A stretch of DNA of 64,000 nucleotides, from NCBI RefSeq assembly GCF_037023755.1, contig NZ_CP146100.1, positions 5,797,501 through 5,861,500 of the forward strand, given 5' to 3'. The first letter of the stretch is position 1. The number at the start of each line of letters is the position of its first letter. Below are positions 1 through 8,559 of the stretch, one piece after another. Both the position numbers and the translations under genes were made by a program. The notes under the pieces were generated by a model. It was given only the letters and a program-made list of their open reading frames with translations, ran no database searches and was not told where the DNA came from. The DNA is from Saccharopolyspora sp. SCSIO 74807 (GTDB lineage Bacteria > Actinomycetota > Actinomycetes > Mycobacteriales > Pseudonocardiaceae).

Positions 1-1
1 G

Positions 2-1162
2 ACCCGCGCGCTGCGCGCGGCCGGTCCGCTGGTGCGCGTCGAGCTGCTCGGCGTACCCGCGTGGTCGGTCACCCGCCACGCCGAAGCCAGGCGGTTGCTC
101 ACCGATCCGCGGCTGGTCAAAGACATCGGGCGGTGGAAGCTGTGGCGCACCGGTGCGGTCACCCGTGCTTGGCCGCTGATCGGCATGATCGACCCCGGGC
201 GCTCGATGTTCACAGTGGACGGAGCGGAACACCGGCGACTGCGCGCGAAGACGGCGCAGGCGATGACGCCGCGGCGGCTGGAGAACATCCGGCCGTTGAT
301 CGCCGGCACCGTCCGGGAGCTGCTCGACGAACTCGCCGCACAGGGCGAGCACGGCCCGGTCGATCTCAAAGAGCTGTTCGCGCAGCCGTTGCCGATGGCG
401 GTGATCAGCGCGCTGATGGGCGTTCCGGCCGACCTGCGCGCTCGGCTGCACACGCTTTACAAGGCGTTCTTCTCGATGCTGACGCCGCAGGACGAGCGGC
501 TGGCGGTCTTCGCCGAACTCGACGACATCTTCCTGGAGTTGGTGCGGGCGCGTGCCGCCGAACCCGCCGACGACCTCACCAGTGCGCTGATCACGGCCGA
601 GGAAGGCGGCGAACCGCTCACCGAGCAGGAAGTGCTCGGCAACCTCAAAGCGATGGTGGGCGCGGGGCATGAGACGACGGTCAGCCTGATCCTCAACGCC
701 GTGCGGGCGCTGCTCGACCACCCCGATCAGCTGCGCATGGTGCTGGCCGGCGAAATCGGCTGGGATGCGGTGATCGAGGAGGCGCTGCGCTGGGACACGC
801 CGACCACGCACCTGCTGATGCGGTTCGCCACCGCGGACATCGAAGTCGGTGGCGAGGTGATCCGCGAAGGCGATGGAGTCGTGCTGTCGTATCGCGCGAT
901 CGGCCGGGACACCGGGCATCACGGGCCGGACGCGGACGAGTTCCGCATCGACCGCGCCGATGCGGCCAGGCACATGACCTTCGGTCACGGCCCGCACGTC
1001 TGCCCAGGAGCGGGACTGTCCAGAATGGAGGCCGGTATCGCACTTCCCGCGCTGTTCGAGCGGTTTCCCCGGCTGCGCGCGGCAGTGCCCGCGGTGCAGA
1101 ACCAGCCCGTGCTCACGCAGAACGACCTGCAGGAGTTCCCGGTCTTGCTGCACGGTGGTTGA
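2..1162 (+). CDS. Cytochrome P450, 5' end outside the window
   Basis: This is a cytochrome P450 monooxygenase of the soluble bacterial type, which would hydroxylate or epoxidise a small molecule using electrons from a ferredoxin. The frame is open from base 2, so the true start lies upstream; a GTG at 32 is internal. Numbered from that GTG, the I-helix motif AGHETT is at residues 211-216, the ExxR motif is E250-A-L-R253, and the haem loop FGHGPHVCPG carries the haem-ligand cysteine at about C324. The C-terminus is complete and of normal length. No ferredoxin or reductase gene is next to it, so the redox partner must be elsewhere. The substrate cannot be told from the sequence. Confidence 0.93.
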   Translation, partial: TRALRAAGPLVRVELLGVPAWSVTRHAEARRLLTDPRLVKDIGRWKLWRTGAVTRAWPLIGMIDPGRSMFTVDGAEHRRLRAKTAQAMTPRRLENIRPLIAGTVRELLDELAAQGEHGPVDLKELFAQPLPMAVISALMGVPADLRARLHTLYKAFFSMLTPQDERLAVFAELDDIFLELVRARAAEPADDLTSALITAEEGGEPLTEQEVLGNLKAMVGAGHETTVSLILNAVRALLDHPDQLRMVLAGEIGWDAVIEEALRWDTPTTHLLMRFATADIEVGGEVIREGDGVVLSYRAIGRDTGHHGPDADEFRIDRADAARHMTFGHGPHVCPGAGLSRMEAGIALPALFERFPRLRAAVPAVQNQPVLTQNDLQEFPVLLHGG

Positions 1163-1471
1163 TCCGGCGCGGGCGCGGCGGCCCGGATCGGGTCCGGCTA
1201 CGCCGTGATCGCCTCTTACCTCGGCACGGTCGGCGAGTCGGGGATCACCGCTCCCGCCGCGGAAACCGCCGAAGGCGTCCTGGCGAAGTCCACTCCGGAC
1301 AGAGCGCTCTTCCCGGCCGCACCGCTGAGCGAGGCGTTCTCGCACCACTCGCTCGAAGCCCGCGCCGGAATCCCGCCGGAAACGGGCTACTTCCCCCTCG
1401 CAGCAGCCGACCTCGACGGCATCGACGCGATCGCGTTCATCACCGACGCTTCCGAACCTCGCACCACGTGA
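1163..1471 (+). pseudogene. Possible C-terminal remnant of an erythromycin-esterase-like protein
   Basis: Directly after the P450 stop codon the same frame stays open for about 100 codons with coding-like third positions. There is no convincing start (first ATG-like start GTG at 1205). The translation (GSGYAVIASYLGTVGE near the beginning, a stretch ending IDAIAFITDASEP) resembles the last part of erythromycin-esterase family proteins, where a G-Y-x-x-I-x-x-x-x-G segment is followed much later by a D-A-x-x-F-x-x-x-x-x-P segment. It lacks the catalytic N-terminal part. I read it as a truncated, dead copy; the family assignment is from memory of the pattern and is uncertain. Confidence 0.3.
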
Positions 1472-1474
1472 CCG

Positions 1475-1525
1475 GAGTGAGCGGACCGTCGGTCCCACTA
1501 GATTGGACCAACAGTCCGTTCACTC
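1475..1525 (-). repeat. 51-bp inverted-end element, copy A (minus orientation)
   Basis: This copy begins GAGTGAGCGGAC and ends GTCCGTTCACTC, which pair over 12 positions with one G-T wobble. The core reads GGTCCCACTAGATTGG, the reverse complement of the core in the other two loci. Here GGTCC and GGACC can also form an inner stem around the core. It is followed 23 bp later by copy B in the same orientation. Confidence 0.85.
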
Positions 1526-1548
1526 GGTAAGTCCGGCGGGTGCGTTCG

Positions 1549-1599
1549 GAGTGAGCGGAACTTTGGTCCCACTAGATTGGTCAAACGGTCCGTTCGCTC
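1549..1599 (-). repeat. 51-bp inverted-end element, copy B (minus orientation)
   Basis: Exactly 51 bp, starting GAGTGAGCGGAA and ending CGGTCCGTTCGCTC, with the core TTTGGTCCCACTAGATTGG. The ten terminal positions still pair if two G-T wobbles are allowed. It forms a same-orientation pair with copy A (start-to-start distance 74 bp). Confidence 0.85.
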
Positions 1600-1610
1600 G
1601 GTTTGGGAGG

Positions 1611-1741
1611 GGCCGGGCAGCGGTGGGAGTGGGAGTCCGCTGCCCGGCCGACCGGCGACCGCGGGGAGGGGTGCGGGCGCCGGGGATTGGGTGCCTCGCC
1701 GGGGCGCTCGCCTACGGGGGTGCGAGCGAGACCGGCGAGGC
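1611..1741. repeat. Two GC-rich perfect hairpins in a gene-free stretch
   Basis: The gap between the esterase remnant and the XRE gene holds, after the 51-bp pair, a 13-bp perfect inverted repeat (GGCCGGGCAGCGG at 1611-1623 with its complement at 1637-1649, loop with two GGGAG blocks). A nested pair follows: GCCTCGCCGG at 1693-1702 with CCGGCGAGGC at 1732-1741, enclosing CGCTCGC at 1705-1711 with GCGAGCG at 1722-1728. No T-run follows, so neither is a classical intrinsic terminator. No gene is apparent in 1472-1972. Confidence 0.6.
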
Positions 1742-1877
1742 GCGGGCCGCCGGTCGGGGGCAGCGGCGACCCGATTTTGTGACACCTCCTCTTGGTCGTT
1801 ACTTCATCATTGAAAGGATCGGCACTCAGCGTGTCAGGGTGGACACGTACAGTATGCATCGCTGCGATCAACCGGAG

Positions 1878-1899
1878 TTGCACAGATCTTGCACAGATC
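1878..1899. promoter_or_regulatory. Perfect tandem direct repeat upstream of the XRE gene
   Basis: The 11-mer TTGCACAGATC occurs twice without a gap (1878-1888 and 1889-1899), about 75 bp before the start of the XRE-family gene. A period of 11 bp places both copies on the same DNA face. This is a plausible autoregulatory operator; binding is inferred, not shown. Confidence 0.5.
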
Positions 1900-1972
1900 A
1901 GCGCCTTGCCCTCCCGACCCGGGCTCGCCACGCTGATCCTGAGCGCACCGCACCACTACGAGGGAGCCGCGC

Positions 1973-3169
1973 ATGGAGGCCACGACACCGCACGCCGGGA
2001 CAGCCGTCGCTCTGCGCCGCAAAGAACTCGGCTGGACGCAACAGAAACTCGCCACCGAGGCGCGGCTATCGCAGTCGCTGGTCAGCAAGCTGGAAGTCGG
2101 TGATCGGCCGGCCACGCACGCGGTGCTGGCGCTGCTCGCGCGCACATTGCAGGTGCCGGTGGAGAAGCTGACCGGCCAGCCCTACGACGACGGCGGTAGC
2201 CGGGACGCGCGCACGCACGACGCGGTGGAACAGCTCCGCACGGTGTTGCGCAGGGCCGAGTTCCCCGCCGAGATCGCACCGAGGCCCTGCGACGAGCTTG
2301 CCGCCGATGTCGCCGAAACAGCGAAGCTGCGCCAGGACGCCGAATATCACAAACTCCTCGATCGCCTGCCCGCACTGCTCGCAGAGGTGTCCGCCGCAGC
2401 GTCGGACTCCTCCTCGGCAGACAGGCGACGAGCGAATCTGCTGTTGCTGCACAGCTATTTCGCCGCGCATAACGTCGTGCACCGCCTCGGCTATCGGGAT
2501 CTGGCCGAGTCGATCGAACCGAAACTCCTCGCCGCTGCCGAGCGCAGCGGCGACGACCTGGCAGTCGCGCTCGCCCACTGGGTTCGTGCGCAGTCGTTCC
2601 AATCTGCCGGTGATTACCGCCATGGCCTGGCTCTGATGGACACGACCCGAGGCGGTCTCGGCGACGAGCACGCGGAGCTCACTCCGGCCGAGCTCACGCT
2701 GCACGGCAGCTTGCACCTGCGGTCGGTCACGCTTGCTTCCCGCGCGGGCGATCTGGACCGGACCGAGGAACACCTGCGCACCGCCCGCTCGTTGGCGGAC
2801 CGGCTCAACGGCCCGGACCAAGTCCACTATGGACTCACATTCGGGCACGCCAACGTGACCACGCACGAAACCGCGGCCAGGGTGGAACTCGGCGACCATC
2901 CCGGAGCCCTGGCCGCCGCCGAGACATGGACGCCACCGGCGACAATGGCGCGTTCCCGGCGCGGACATCACTACATCGACCTGGCCCGCGCTCACCTGCA
3001 CAGCGGGAACCGAGCCGAGAGCCTCACCGCGCTCAAACACGCTCGTTCCATCGCACCCCAGCAAACGCGCCTGCACCCGATGACACGCGAAACGACCGCG
3101 GTACTGCTGAGCCTGCACCGCCGCAGCAACACCGACCTGTCCGAACTCGCCACCTGGCTCGGCCTCTGA
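1973..3169 (+). CDS. XRE-family regulator with long helical C-terminal domain
   Basis: The 398-residue product has a Cro/CI-type helix-turn-helix at about residues 8-65 (LRRKELGWTQQKLA, then LSQSLVSKLEVGDRPA), followed by a spacer and about 300 residues of alanine- and leucine-rich helices that look like tetratricopeptide-type repeats. Proteins of this build are common in actinomycetes as regulators of a linked gene. Its ATG is preceded by GGAG. The tandem TTGCACAGATC repeat about 75 bp upstream is a candidate operator. The next gene, about 60 bp downstream on the same strand, encodes a small SLOG-like nucleotide-binding protein, so the two may be a functional pair. The ligand is unknown. Confidence 0.85.
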   Translation: MEATTPHAGTAVALRRKELGWTQQKLATEARLSQSLVSKLEVGDRPATHAVLALLARTLQVPVEKLTGQPYDDGGSRDARTHDAVEQLRTVLRRAEFPAEIAPRPCDELAADVAETAKLRQDAEYHKLLDRLPALLAEVSAAASDSSSADRRRANLLLLHSYFAAHNVVHRLGYRDLAESIEPKLLAAAERSGDDLAVALAHWVRAQSFQSAGDYRHGLALMDTTRGGLGDEHAELTPAELTLHGSLHLRSVTLASRAGDLDRTEEHLRTARSLADRLNGPDQVHYGLTFGHANVTTHETAARVELGDHPGALAAAETWTPPATMARSRRGHHYIDLARAHLHSGNRAESLTALKHARSIAPQQTRLHPMTRETTAVLLSLHRRSNTDLSELATWLGL

Positions 3170-3232
3170 CGCCGACTGGGACGATCCGTACTGCTGATCT
3201 CTGCTCGAGCCCTCGACCGAAAGGTGTCGACC

Positions 3233-3709
3233 GTGCGCATCGGAATCACCGGCCACACGAACCTCACCCCTGCGACAAGTGTCCTGGTCCGCGAGGTGCT
3301 GGACGTTGAGCTGGCGGGGTACGACGCCGGTCTGATCGGCCTGAGCTGCCTCGCGCGCGGTGCCGATCAGCTGTTCGCGCGGGCAGTGCTCGACGCGGGC
3401 GGTTCGCTGGAAGTCGTGCTACCCGCCGCCGATTACCGCGCACGCAAGGTGAAACCGGACAACGCGGCAGATTTCGAGGAGTTGCTCGGGAAGGCGGCCG
3501 AGGTGCACACCATGCCGTTCGCCGAGTCGAACCGGGACGCGTACATGGCCGCGAGCGAACACGTCCTCAGCTCCGTCGACAAGATGCTCGCGGTCTGGGA
3601 CGGTCAGCCCGCCGGTGGCCACGGCGGTACCGGCGACGTCGTGCACGCCGCACGCGAACGCGGCATTCCCCTCACCGTCGTGTGGCCGGAAGGCGCCGCC
3701 CGCGCCTGA
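3233..3709 (+). CDS. Small SLOG/Rossmann-like nucleotide-binding protein
   Basis: The 158-residue product starts RIGITGHTNL and has a glycine-containing GADQLFARAVLDAGG segment and a final beta-strand PLTVVWP. This arrangement is typical of the SLOG/DprA-like Rossmann-type fold that binds nucleotides or nucleotide-derived ligands. I chose the GTG at 3233 because CGAAAGG at 3218-3224 sits 8 bases before it; a GTG at 3224 would overlap that site. It follows the XRE regulator closely and is probably cotranscribed. Whether it is a sensor, a hydrolase or part of a defence or stress system cannot be decided from the sequence. Confidence 0.7.
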   Translation: MRIGITGHTNLTPATSVLVREVLDVELAGYDAGLIGLSCLARGADQLFARAVLDAGGSLEVVLPAADYRARKVKPDNAADFEELLGKAAEVHTMPFAESNRDAYMAASEHVLSSVDKMLAVWDGQPAGGHGGTGDVVHAARERGIPLTVVWPEGAARA

Positions 3710-3919
3710 TCACAACCCTTTTCCGCAGGTCACCATCGGGAACTTCGAGGCTGCGCAGAGTCGTGCGCCGATCGCACGCGCGGCAGCAGCGCTGAACCAC
3801 CGAGCGAAGGGAATTCCCTGAACCGGACGGCAGAAGTGGCGCACCGCTGGGTCACCGGTGCTCGGGTGGGAAGCTTCCGGAGAAGGAGTACGCACAGCCG
3901 ACAGCGCGCGGAGGAACCC

Positions 3920-5185
3920 ATGCAGCAGCACCGACCGGAACACTCGTCTCGGCCGGGCGAGCCGAAAGCCATCTCGCGACGCCGGCTGGGCGGGCTGCTC
4001 GGGGCCGTGGGCGCTGCGGGAGCGCTCGGGATCGCCGGCTGCAGTTCCCCGGCCGCACAACGGAACGCCACCCAAGCCCGTCCCACCGGCTCGGCCGCTC
4101 CGGACGGCGTGCTCGGCGCGAACTTCAACGGCGACGCGGAGATCGTCACCTTCCCCGAACTCCAGGAAGTCGAAGCCAGCTGGCTGCGCGGCTTCTACAC
4201 GATGCGCGACGCCGACAAGGACGATCCGGCGAAGCAGCCCCAGATCAGCAAGCTTCTCGAGGCCGCCGACCGGGGCTACGGAACGCTGCTGTCGCTGAAG
4301 TTCCAGTACCACGAAAAGGAAATCCCGCAGCCCGGCACCCCGGCGATGGACGAGGAACTGGCCAGGGTGGACAAGGTGCTGCCCGCCGCGATGAACCGGA
4401 TGGACATCCTGACGATCGGCAACGAGCCGTTCTTCGAGACCCGCGATCAGGACAAGAACGAGAAGCTCAACAACTTCTACGAGGCGGTCGCCGAGCACGT
4501 CATCTCCTACCGCGATCGCGAGTTCGGGCCGAACTGCAAGACCCGGCTGTACATGGGCGCGCTGAACCGGCTCGACGAGCCGGAATGGCACACCCCGGCC
4601 ACCGAGCGGTGGATGACCTTCGTGCGCGAGACACCGGCCATCGAAGGCGTCGACATCCACCCGCACGTGGCGAAGCCGGAGAACGTGCAGAAGTACCTCG
4701 ACTACGTGCTGCCGAAGCTGCGGCCCGACCAGAAGTTCCTGGCCACCGAGTTCTCGCTGGTGCTGTTCTGGGAGGACCAGATGGAACAGCCCGTCTCCGG
4801 GAAGTTCGCCAAGCAATACGGCTTCCCGGCGGACACCAAGGTGTGGCAGGTCGTCGACGCCGCGATCGACAAGCGGTTCCCGCAGCAGCAGTGGAACGAC
4901 TTCCTGTCGATGAGCCCCTGGTACGAGAACCACAAGCACTTCCTGCGCAACCAGGTGCAGCGGTTCCGGGACACCGGCAAGCTCGCGCTGGCCACCTACG
5001 GCATCGCGCAGGACGACGCGATGGTCACCAACTGGGACAAGAACTCGAAGCCGTGGCTGTTCAACAGCCTGTTCGCGTCCAAAACCGTGCAACCCGGGCC
5101 GGACGGGCTGCCGGGGCGCAGCTACGGGTGGATCGAAGACTTCCGCGCGCTGCAACGGGAAAGCGACCGGCGCCCGACGCGGTGA
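3920..5185 (+). CDS. Tat-exported lipoprotein with glycoside-hydrolase-like fold
   Basis: The 421-residue product has a twin-arginine signal (SRRRLGGLL) followed by a hydrophobic stretch and the lipobox IAGC, so it should be folded inside the cell, exported by Tat and anchored to the outer face of the membrane. The mature part contains ILTIGNEPFF with E169 and FLATEFSLVLFW with E277. The spacing of a Glu after an Asn and a second Glu at a strand end is what clan-A (TIM-barrel) glycoside hydrolases use as acid/base and nucleophile. I place the start at ATG 3920, which has GGAGGA just before it; an in-frame GTG at 3836 would bury the signal peptide. No CAZy family can be named, and the enzymatic role is inferred. 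Confidence 0.7.
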   Translation: MQQHRPEHSSRPGEPKAISRRRLGGLLGAVGAAGALGIAGCSSPAAQRNATQARPTGSAAPDGVLGANFNGDAEIVTFPELQEVEASWLRGFYTMRDADKDDPAKQPQISKLLEAADRGYGTLLSLKFQYHEKEIPQPGTPAMDEELARVDKVLPAAMNRMDILTIGNEPFFETRDQDKNEKLNNFYEAVAEHVISYRDREFGPNCKTRLYMGALNRLDEPEWHTPATERWMTFVRETPAIEGVDIHPHVAKPENVQKYLDYVLPKLRPDQKFLATEFSLVLFWEDQMEQPVSGKFAKQYGFPADTKVWQVVDAAIDKRFPQQQWNDFLSMSPWYENHKHFLRNQVQRFRDTGKLALATYGIAQDDAMVTNWDKNSKPWLFNSLFASKTVQPGPDGLPGRSYGWIEDFRALQRESDRRPTR

Positions 5186-5372
5186 CCCCGCCGCTGCACT
5201 GACACCGGTGCGGTGAGCACGCGGCGGCAGCACCCGCGCCGGTTACCTGCTCCGCCGCCGCTGGTCTCGCTGCGAACCGAGAGGTGCGCGGCCCGAACCC
5301 GGGGTGACCGGAGCTGAGCCTCCGCGAGCCGCGAGCGGACCGGTCGGGGCGGCTGGTTATCGTCGGGCCGCT

Positions 5373-6572
5373 ATGACTCAGGACGGCCGCCGGGTGTACT
5401 TGCACCTGGGTTCCCCGAAGACGGGCACCACCTATCTCCAGGACGTCCTCTGGCGCAACCAGGACTCCTTGGCCGCGGCGGGCGTGCGCTACCCGGGCGA
5501 CGTCCCGGAAGCGCACTTCCACGCGTCGATGGACCTGCAGGGAGTCCAGTTCCAGGAGGACTGGTTCGACGAGAACGTGCCGGGCGCGTGGGCGCGGCTC
5601 GTCGACGACGCGCGGCAGTGGCCGGGCACGGTGGTGCTCTCGCACGAACTGTTCTGCACCGCCGACCCGGCGGCCGTCGAGCGGGCGGTGTCCGACCTGG
5701 CCTTCGCCGAGCTGCACCTGGTCTGCACCGCCCGCGACCTGGCGCGGCAGATCCCGGCCGTGTGGCAGGAGGACATCAAGAACCGGCACGTGCTCAGCTT
5801 CGCCGAGTTCGTCGCGGGCGTTCGCGGCGGCCCGGAACCGCACTACCTCAGCGAGCTGTTCTGGGAACGCCAGGACCTGCCCGCGATCCTGCGCAGGTGG
5901 GCGGCCGAGGTGCCTGCCGAACGCGTCCACGTGGTCACGGTTCCGCCGGAGCAGCCGCCGGAGCTGCTCTGGGAGCGGTTCTGCGAGCTGCTGGAGATCG
6001 ACCCCGCCGCGTTCGACGCCACCGTCGAGCGGCCGAACCGGTCGCTGGGGGTGGCTGAGACCGAGCTGGTGCACCGCCTCAACCAGCAGCTCGACGGCCG
6101 CATCGATTGGCCGGGGCACGACGGCGTGGTCAAGTACGGGATCGCCACCGAGATCCTGGGGCAGCGCTCGTCCCGCACGCCGCTGCGACTGCCGGACGAG
6201 GACCGGGAATGGGTGCACGAGCGGGCGGACCGGATGGTCGCCGAGCTGATCCGGCGCGGCTACCACGTCGTCGGTGATCTGAAGGAGCTGCTGCCCGCGC
6301 CGGACGCGGGCGGGCCGGCGCAGCACCCCGACCAGGCTGAGCAGGGCGAGGTGCTCGAGGTCGCCGTCGAAGCCCTCGCCGGGCTGGCCGAACGGTATGC
6401 CGAGCTGGAGGCGACGGCCGAACGCGCGCTGGGACGACCGGAAGCGCCCAGCGGAGTGCGGGAAAGCCTGCGCCACCTGTGCGAGCAGGACGCCGCGCTG
6501 TCCCGCGCGTACCGGGTGCTGGCGGAATCGAAATCCGCGCTCGCCCGGATCGGTCGCCGCAACCGAGAATGA
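5373..6572 (+). CDS. Sulfotransferase-family protein
   Basis: The 399-residue product opens with VYLHLGSPKTGTTYLQ, the 5'-phosphosulfate-binding loop of PAPS-dependent sulfotransferases, and has the conserved core up to about residue 260. It would move a sulfuryl group from PAPS to an unknown acceptor. The last 120 residues are helical and charged and are not typical of the family. The start at ATG 5373 lies 9 bases after a TATCGT box and has no ribosome site, which suggests a leaderless transcript; an upstream in-frame start at 5304 is less likely. It stands alone, with no PAPS-synthesis genes near. Confidence 0.8.
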   Translation: MTQDGRRVYLHLGSPKTGTTYLQDVLWRNQDSLAAAGVRYPGDVPEAHFHASMDLQGVQFQEDWFDENVPGAWARLVDDARQWPGTVVLSHELFCTADPAAVERAVSDLAFAELHLVCTARDLARQIPAVWQEDIKNRHVLSFAEFVAGVRGGPEPHYLSELFWERQDLPAILRRWAAEVPAERVHVVTVPPEQPPELLWERFCELLEIDPAAFDATVERPNRSLGVAETELVHRLNQQLDGRIDWPGHDGVVKYGIATEILGQRSSRTPLRLPDEDREWVHERADRMVAELIRRGYHVVGDLKELLPAPDAGGPAQHPDQAEQGEVLEVAVEALAGLAERYAELEATAERALGRPEAPSGVRESLRHLCEQDAALSRAYRVLAESKSALARIGRRNRE

Positions 6573-6715
6573 CGGGCCGCTGCACTGCGGGCACCGATGG
6601 CCGACCGTCTCGACGGTCCACAGCGGACGTGCACCGCGAAAAGCATTGCACCGCCGACCGAATCCGCGAATCCGATGTGTGCGGACTCGTGCGCGGATCG
6701 CGGCGACCGGCCGCG

Positions 6716-7492
6716 TCAGCCGTTCACGAGCCCGCCGTCGACGACCAGGTTCTGCCCGGACACCGCGCGCGCCCACGGCGAGGCGAAGAACAGCACCGCA
6801 TCGGCGAACTCCTCCGGAGTCACCACCCTGCGCAGCGGAGTGGCCTGCGCGATTCCGTCGAAGACCTCCTCCGGGGTGTCCGCGCTGGCGTCCGTGGTGC
6901 GCAGCAGGCCGCCGGAGACCATGTTCACGGTGATCCCGTCCGGGCCGAGGTCCGCCGCGAACGTCCGGGTCAGCGACAGCAGCGCGGCCTTGGCCGCCGT
7001 GTAGTCGTGATACGGCACGACCGGGCGCTGGAACAGGTTCGTGCCGATGTTGATGATCTGCCCGGTGCCCTGCGCGCGCAGCTGCGGCAACGCTGCTCGT
7101 GTCGTGTGCAGCGCGCCGCTGACGGAACCGCGGAACTGCGCGTCGAACTCGCCCCAGCCGATTTCCCCGGCGTGCGAACGGGATTCGCCGTTGAACGAGA
7201 AATCCGCGAGCGCGTTGTTGACCACCGTCGTCACCGGCCGGTCGAAACGCTGCGCGATCGTCTCGAACATCGCGTGCACCTGCTGCTCGTCGGTGACGTC
7301 CGCCTGCACCGCGAGCGCCCGGTCGCCGATCTCCGCGGCGAGCGCCTCCGCCCGTTCGCGGCTGCGCCGGTAATTGAGCACAACACGAGCGCCTTGCCCG
7401 GCGAACGCCCGCGCGATCGAACTGCCCAGGCCGCGCCCGCCGCCGGTGACCAGCACGAGCCGATCGGTGAGCCATTGACCACGTTCGTCCAT
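6716..7492 (-). CDS. SDR-family oxidoreductase (FabG-like)
   Basis: A 258-residue classical short-chain dehydrogenase. It has the cofactor motif TGGGRGLG near residue 15, VVNNALADF in place of the usual NNAG, and the catalytic Y-x-x-x-K (YHDYTAAKAAL). The C-terminal GQNLVVDGG is typical. The reverse-strand ATG at 7492 was chosen because the longer open frame upstream is out of character. The substrate is unknown. The second SDR lies 130 bp upstream in the same direction but is only distantly related. An imperfect GACAT-N7-ATGTC inverted repeat at 7562-7578 lies before the gene. Confidence 0.85.
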   Translation of the reverse strand: MDERGQWLTDRLVLVTGGGRGLGSSIARAFAGQGARVVLNYRRSRERAEALAAEIGDRALAVQADVTDEQQVHAMFETIAQRFDRPVTTVVNNALADFSFNGESRSHAGEIGWGEFDAQFRGSVSGALHTTRAALPQLRAQGTGQIINIGTNLFQRPVVPYHDYTAAKAALLSLTRTFAADLGPDGITVNMVSGGLLRTTDASADTPEEVFDGIAQATPLRRVVTPEEFADAVLFFASPWARAVSGQNLVVDGGLVNG

Positions 7493-7622
7493 GGCCACAC
7501 GGTATCGGCGCCCGCCGGTGGCGATGCGATCCCGGGCCAGTCCGCTCGCGGTCGTACGCCCGACATATCTGAAATGTCCACAATGGCGGACGAAACGCAC
7601 CTCCAGCCGGTGCCACCCGGGC

Positions 7623-8450
7623 TCAAAGGACGTGGAACCCCGCATCCACCGGCAACCCCACACCGGTGACGTAGCGGGAAGCGTCCGAAGCCAGCCACAG
7701 CACGGCATCGCTGATGTCGCCGGGTTGCAGCATCTTGACCGGCAGCGCGTTGCGCAGCATCTCCGCGTCCGCGGGATGCTCGGCGAAATACTCGCGCAGC
7801 GAGTCGTTCTCCAGCATCGGAGTGTCCACACCGGACGGATGCACGGTGTTGACCCGGATGCTCTCCTTCGCCAACCCCACCGCGTAAGACTTCATCAGGC
7901 CGACCACGCCGTGCTTGGCCGCCGTGTAGGCCAGCACCGCTGGAGTGCCGGGTGCGCCGACCAGGCCCTTCAAGCTCGCGGTCGATCCGGTCATGATGAT
8001 CGACCCGCCGCGGCCGGTTTCGCGCAGCGGCGGCAGAGCCGCTTCCACGGTGTTCCAGACGCCGGTCATGTTCGTGGCGACGATGGTGTTCCAGGTCTGC
8101 GAGTCCGAGGTTCCCTCGGCCGCCAGGACCGTCGAAATCCCGGCGTTGACCACCACGATGTCCAGACCGCCCAGTTCCGCGGCACCCTTCGCCACCACGG
8201 AAGCCAGGTCGTCACCATCGCGCACGTCCACCTGAGCGGTCACGATCCGGCGATCGTGGTTCTGGACCAGCCGCGCGGTCTCCGCGAGGTCGTCCGGAAC
8301 CGGCATGGCGTACGGCATCTCCGGCACGGTTTCGCAGCGGTCCACCGCGATCACGTCGGCCCCGGCCTCCGCGAGCCGGGTCGCGTGCGAGCGGCCCTGA
8401 CCGCGGGCGGCTCCGGTAACGAGTGCGATCTTTCCGGTCAGTGCTCCCAA
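7623..8450 (-). CDS. Mycofactocin-coupled SDR-family oxidoreductase
   Basis: A 275-residue SDR with the glycine motif GAARGQGRSHA, followed by GADVIAVD and then QVDVRD. The RGQGRSH signature, together with an insertion before the QVDVRD strand, marks the SDR subfamily described as mycofactocin-coupled, whose nicotinamide cofactor is thought not to exchange and is re-oxidised by mycofactocin. Catalytic residues are in YTAAKHG. The C-terminus GVGLPVDAGF is intact. No mycofactocin biosynthesis gene is in the window. It probably oxidises an alcohol; the substrate is unknown. Confidence 0.85.
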   Translation of the reverse strand: MGALTGKIALVTGAARGQGRSHATRLAEAGADVIAVDRCETVPEMPYAMPVPDDLAETARLVQNHDRRIVTAQVDVRDGDDLASVVAKGAAELGGLDIVVVNAGISTVLAAEGTSDSQTWNTIVATNMTGVWNTVEAALPPLRETGRGGSIIMTGSTASLKGLVGAPGTPAVLAYTAAKHGVVGLMKSYAVGLAKESIRVNTVHPSGVDTPMLENDSLREYFAEHPADAEMLRNALPVKMLQPGDISDAVLWLASDASRYVTGVGLPVDAGFHVL

Positions 8451-8559
8451 GATGACGTCTCCCGCCAGGTAGCGATCACGGCGAAACCATCCTGATCAGC
8501 ACTCTCCATGCACGGCAAGTACCCGATCGCAGCAGCGTCCGCGCCCGCAGCACGGTCCG

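Noticed and set aside
1498-1785. Small ORFs overlapping the repeat-rich gap
   Set aside because: They run through the hairpins and 51-bp repeats on both strands, with proline- and arginine-rich low-complexity translations.
3710-5233. Long minus-strand frame opposite the lipoprotein gene
   Set aside because: It is a shadow of the high third-position GC of the real gene, has no ribosome site and shows no family motif. The same holds for many long antisense frames, for example 6479-7669, 26997-28847, 36381-38174 and 48033-49499.
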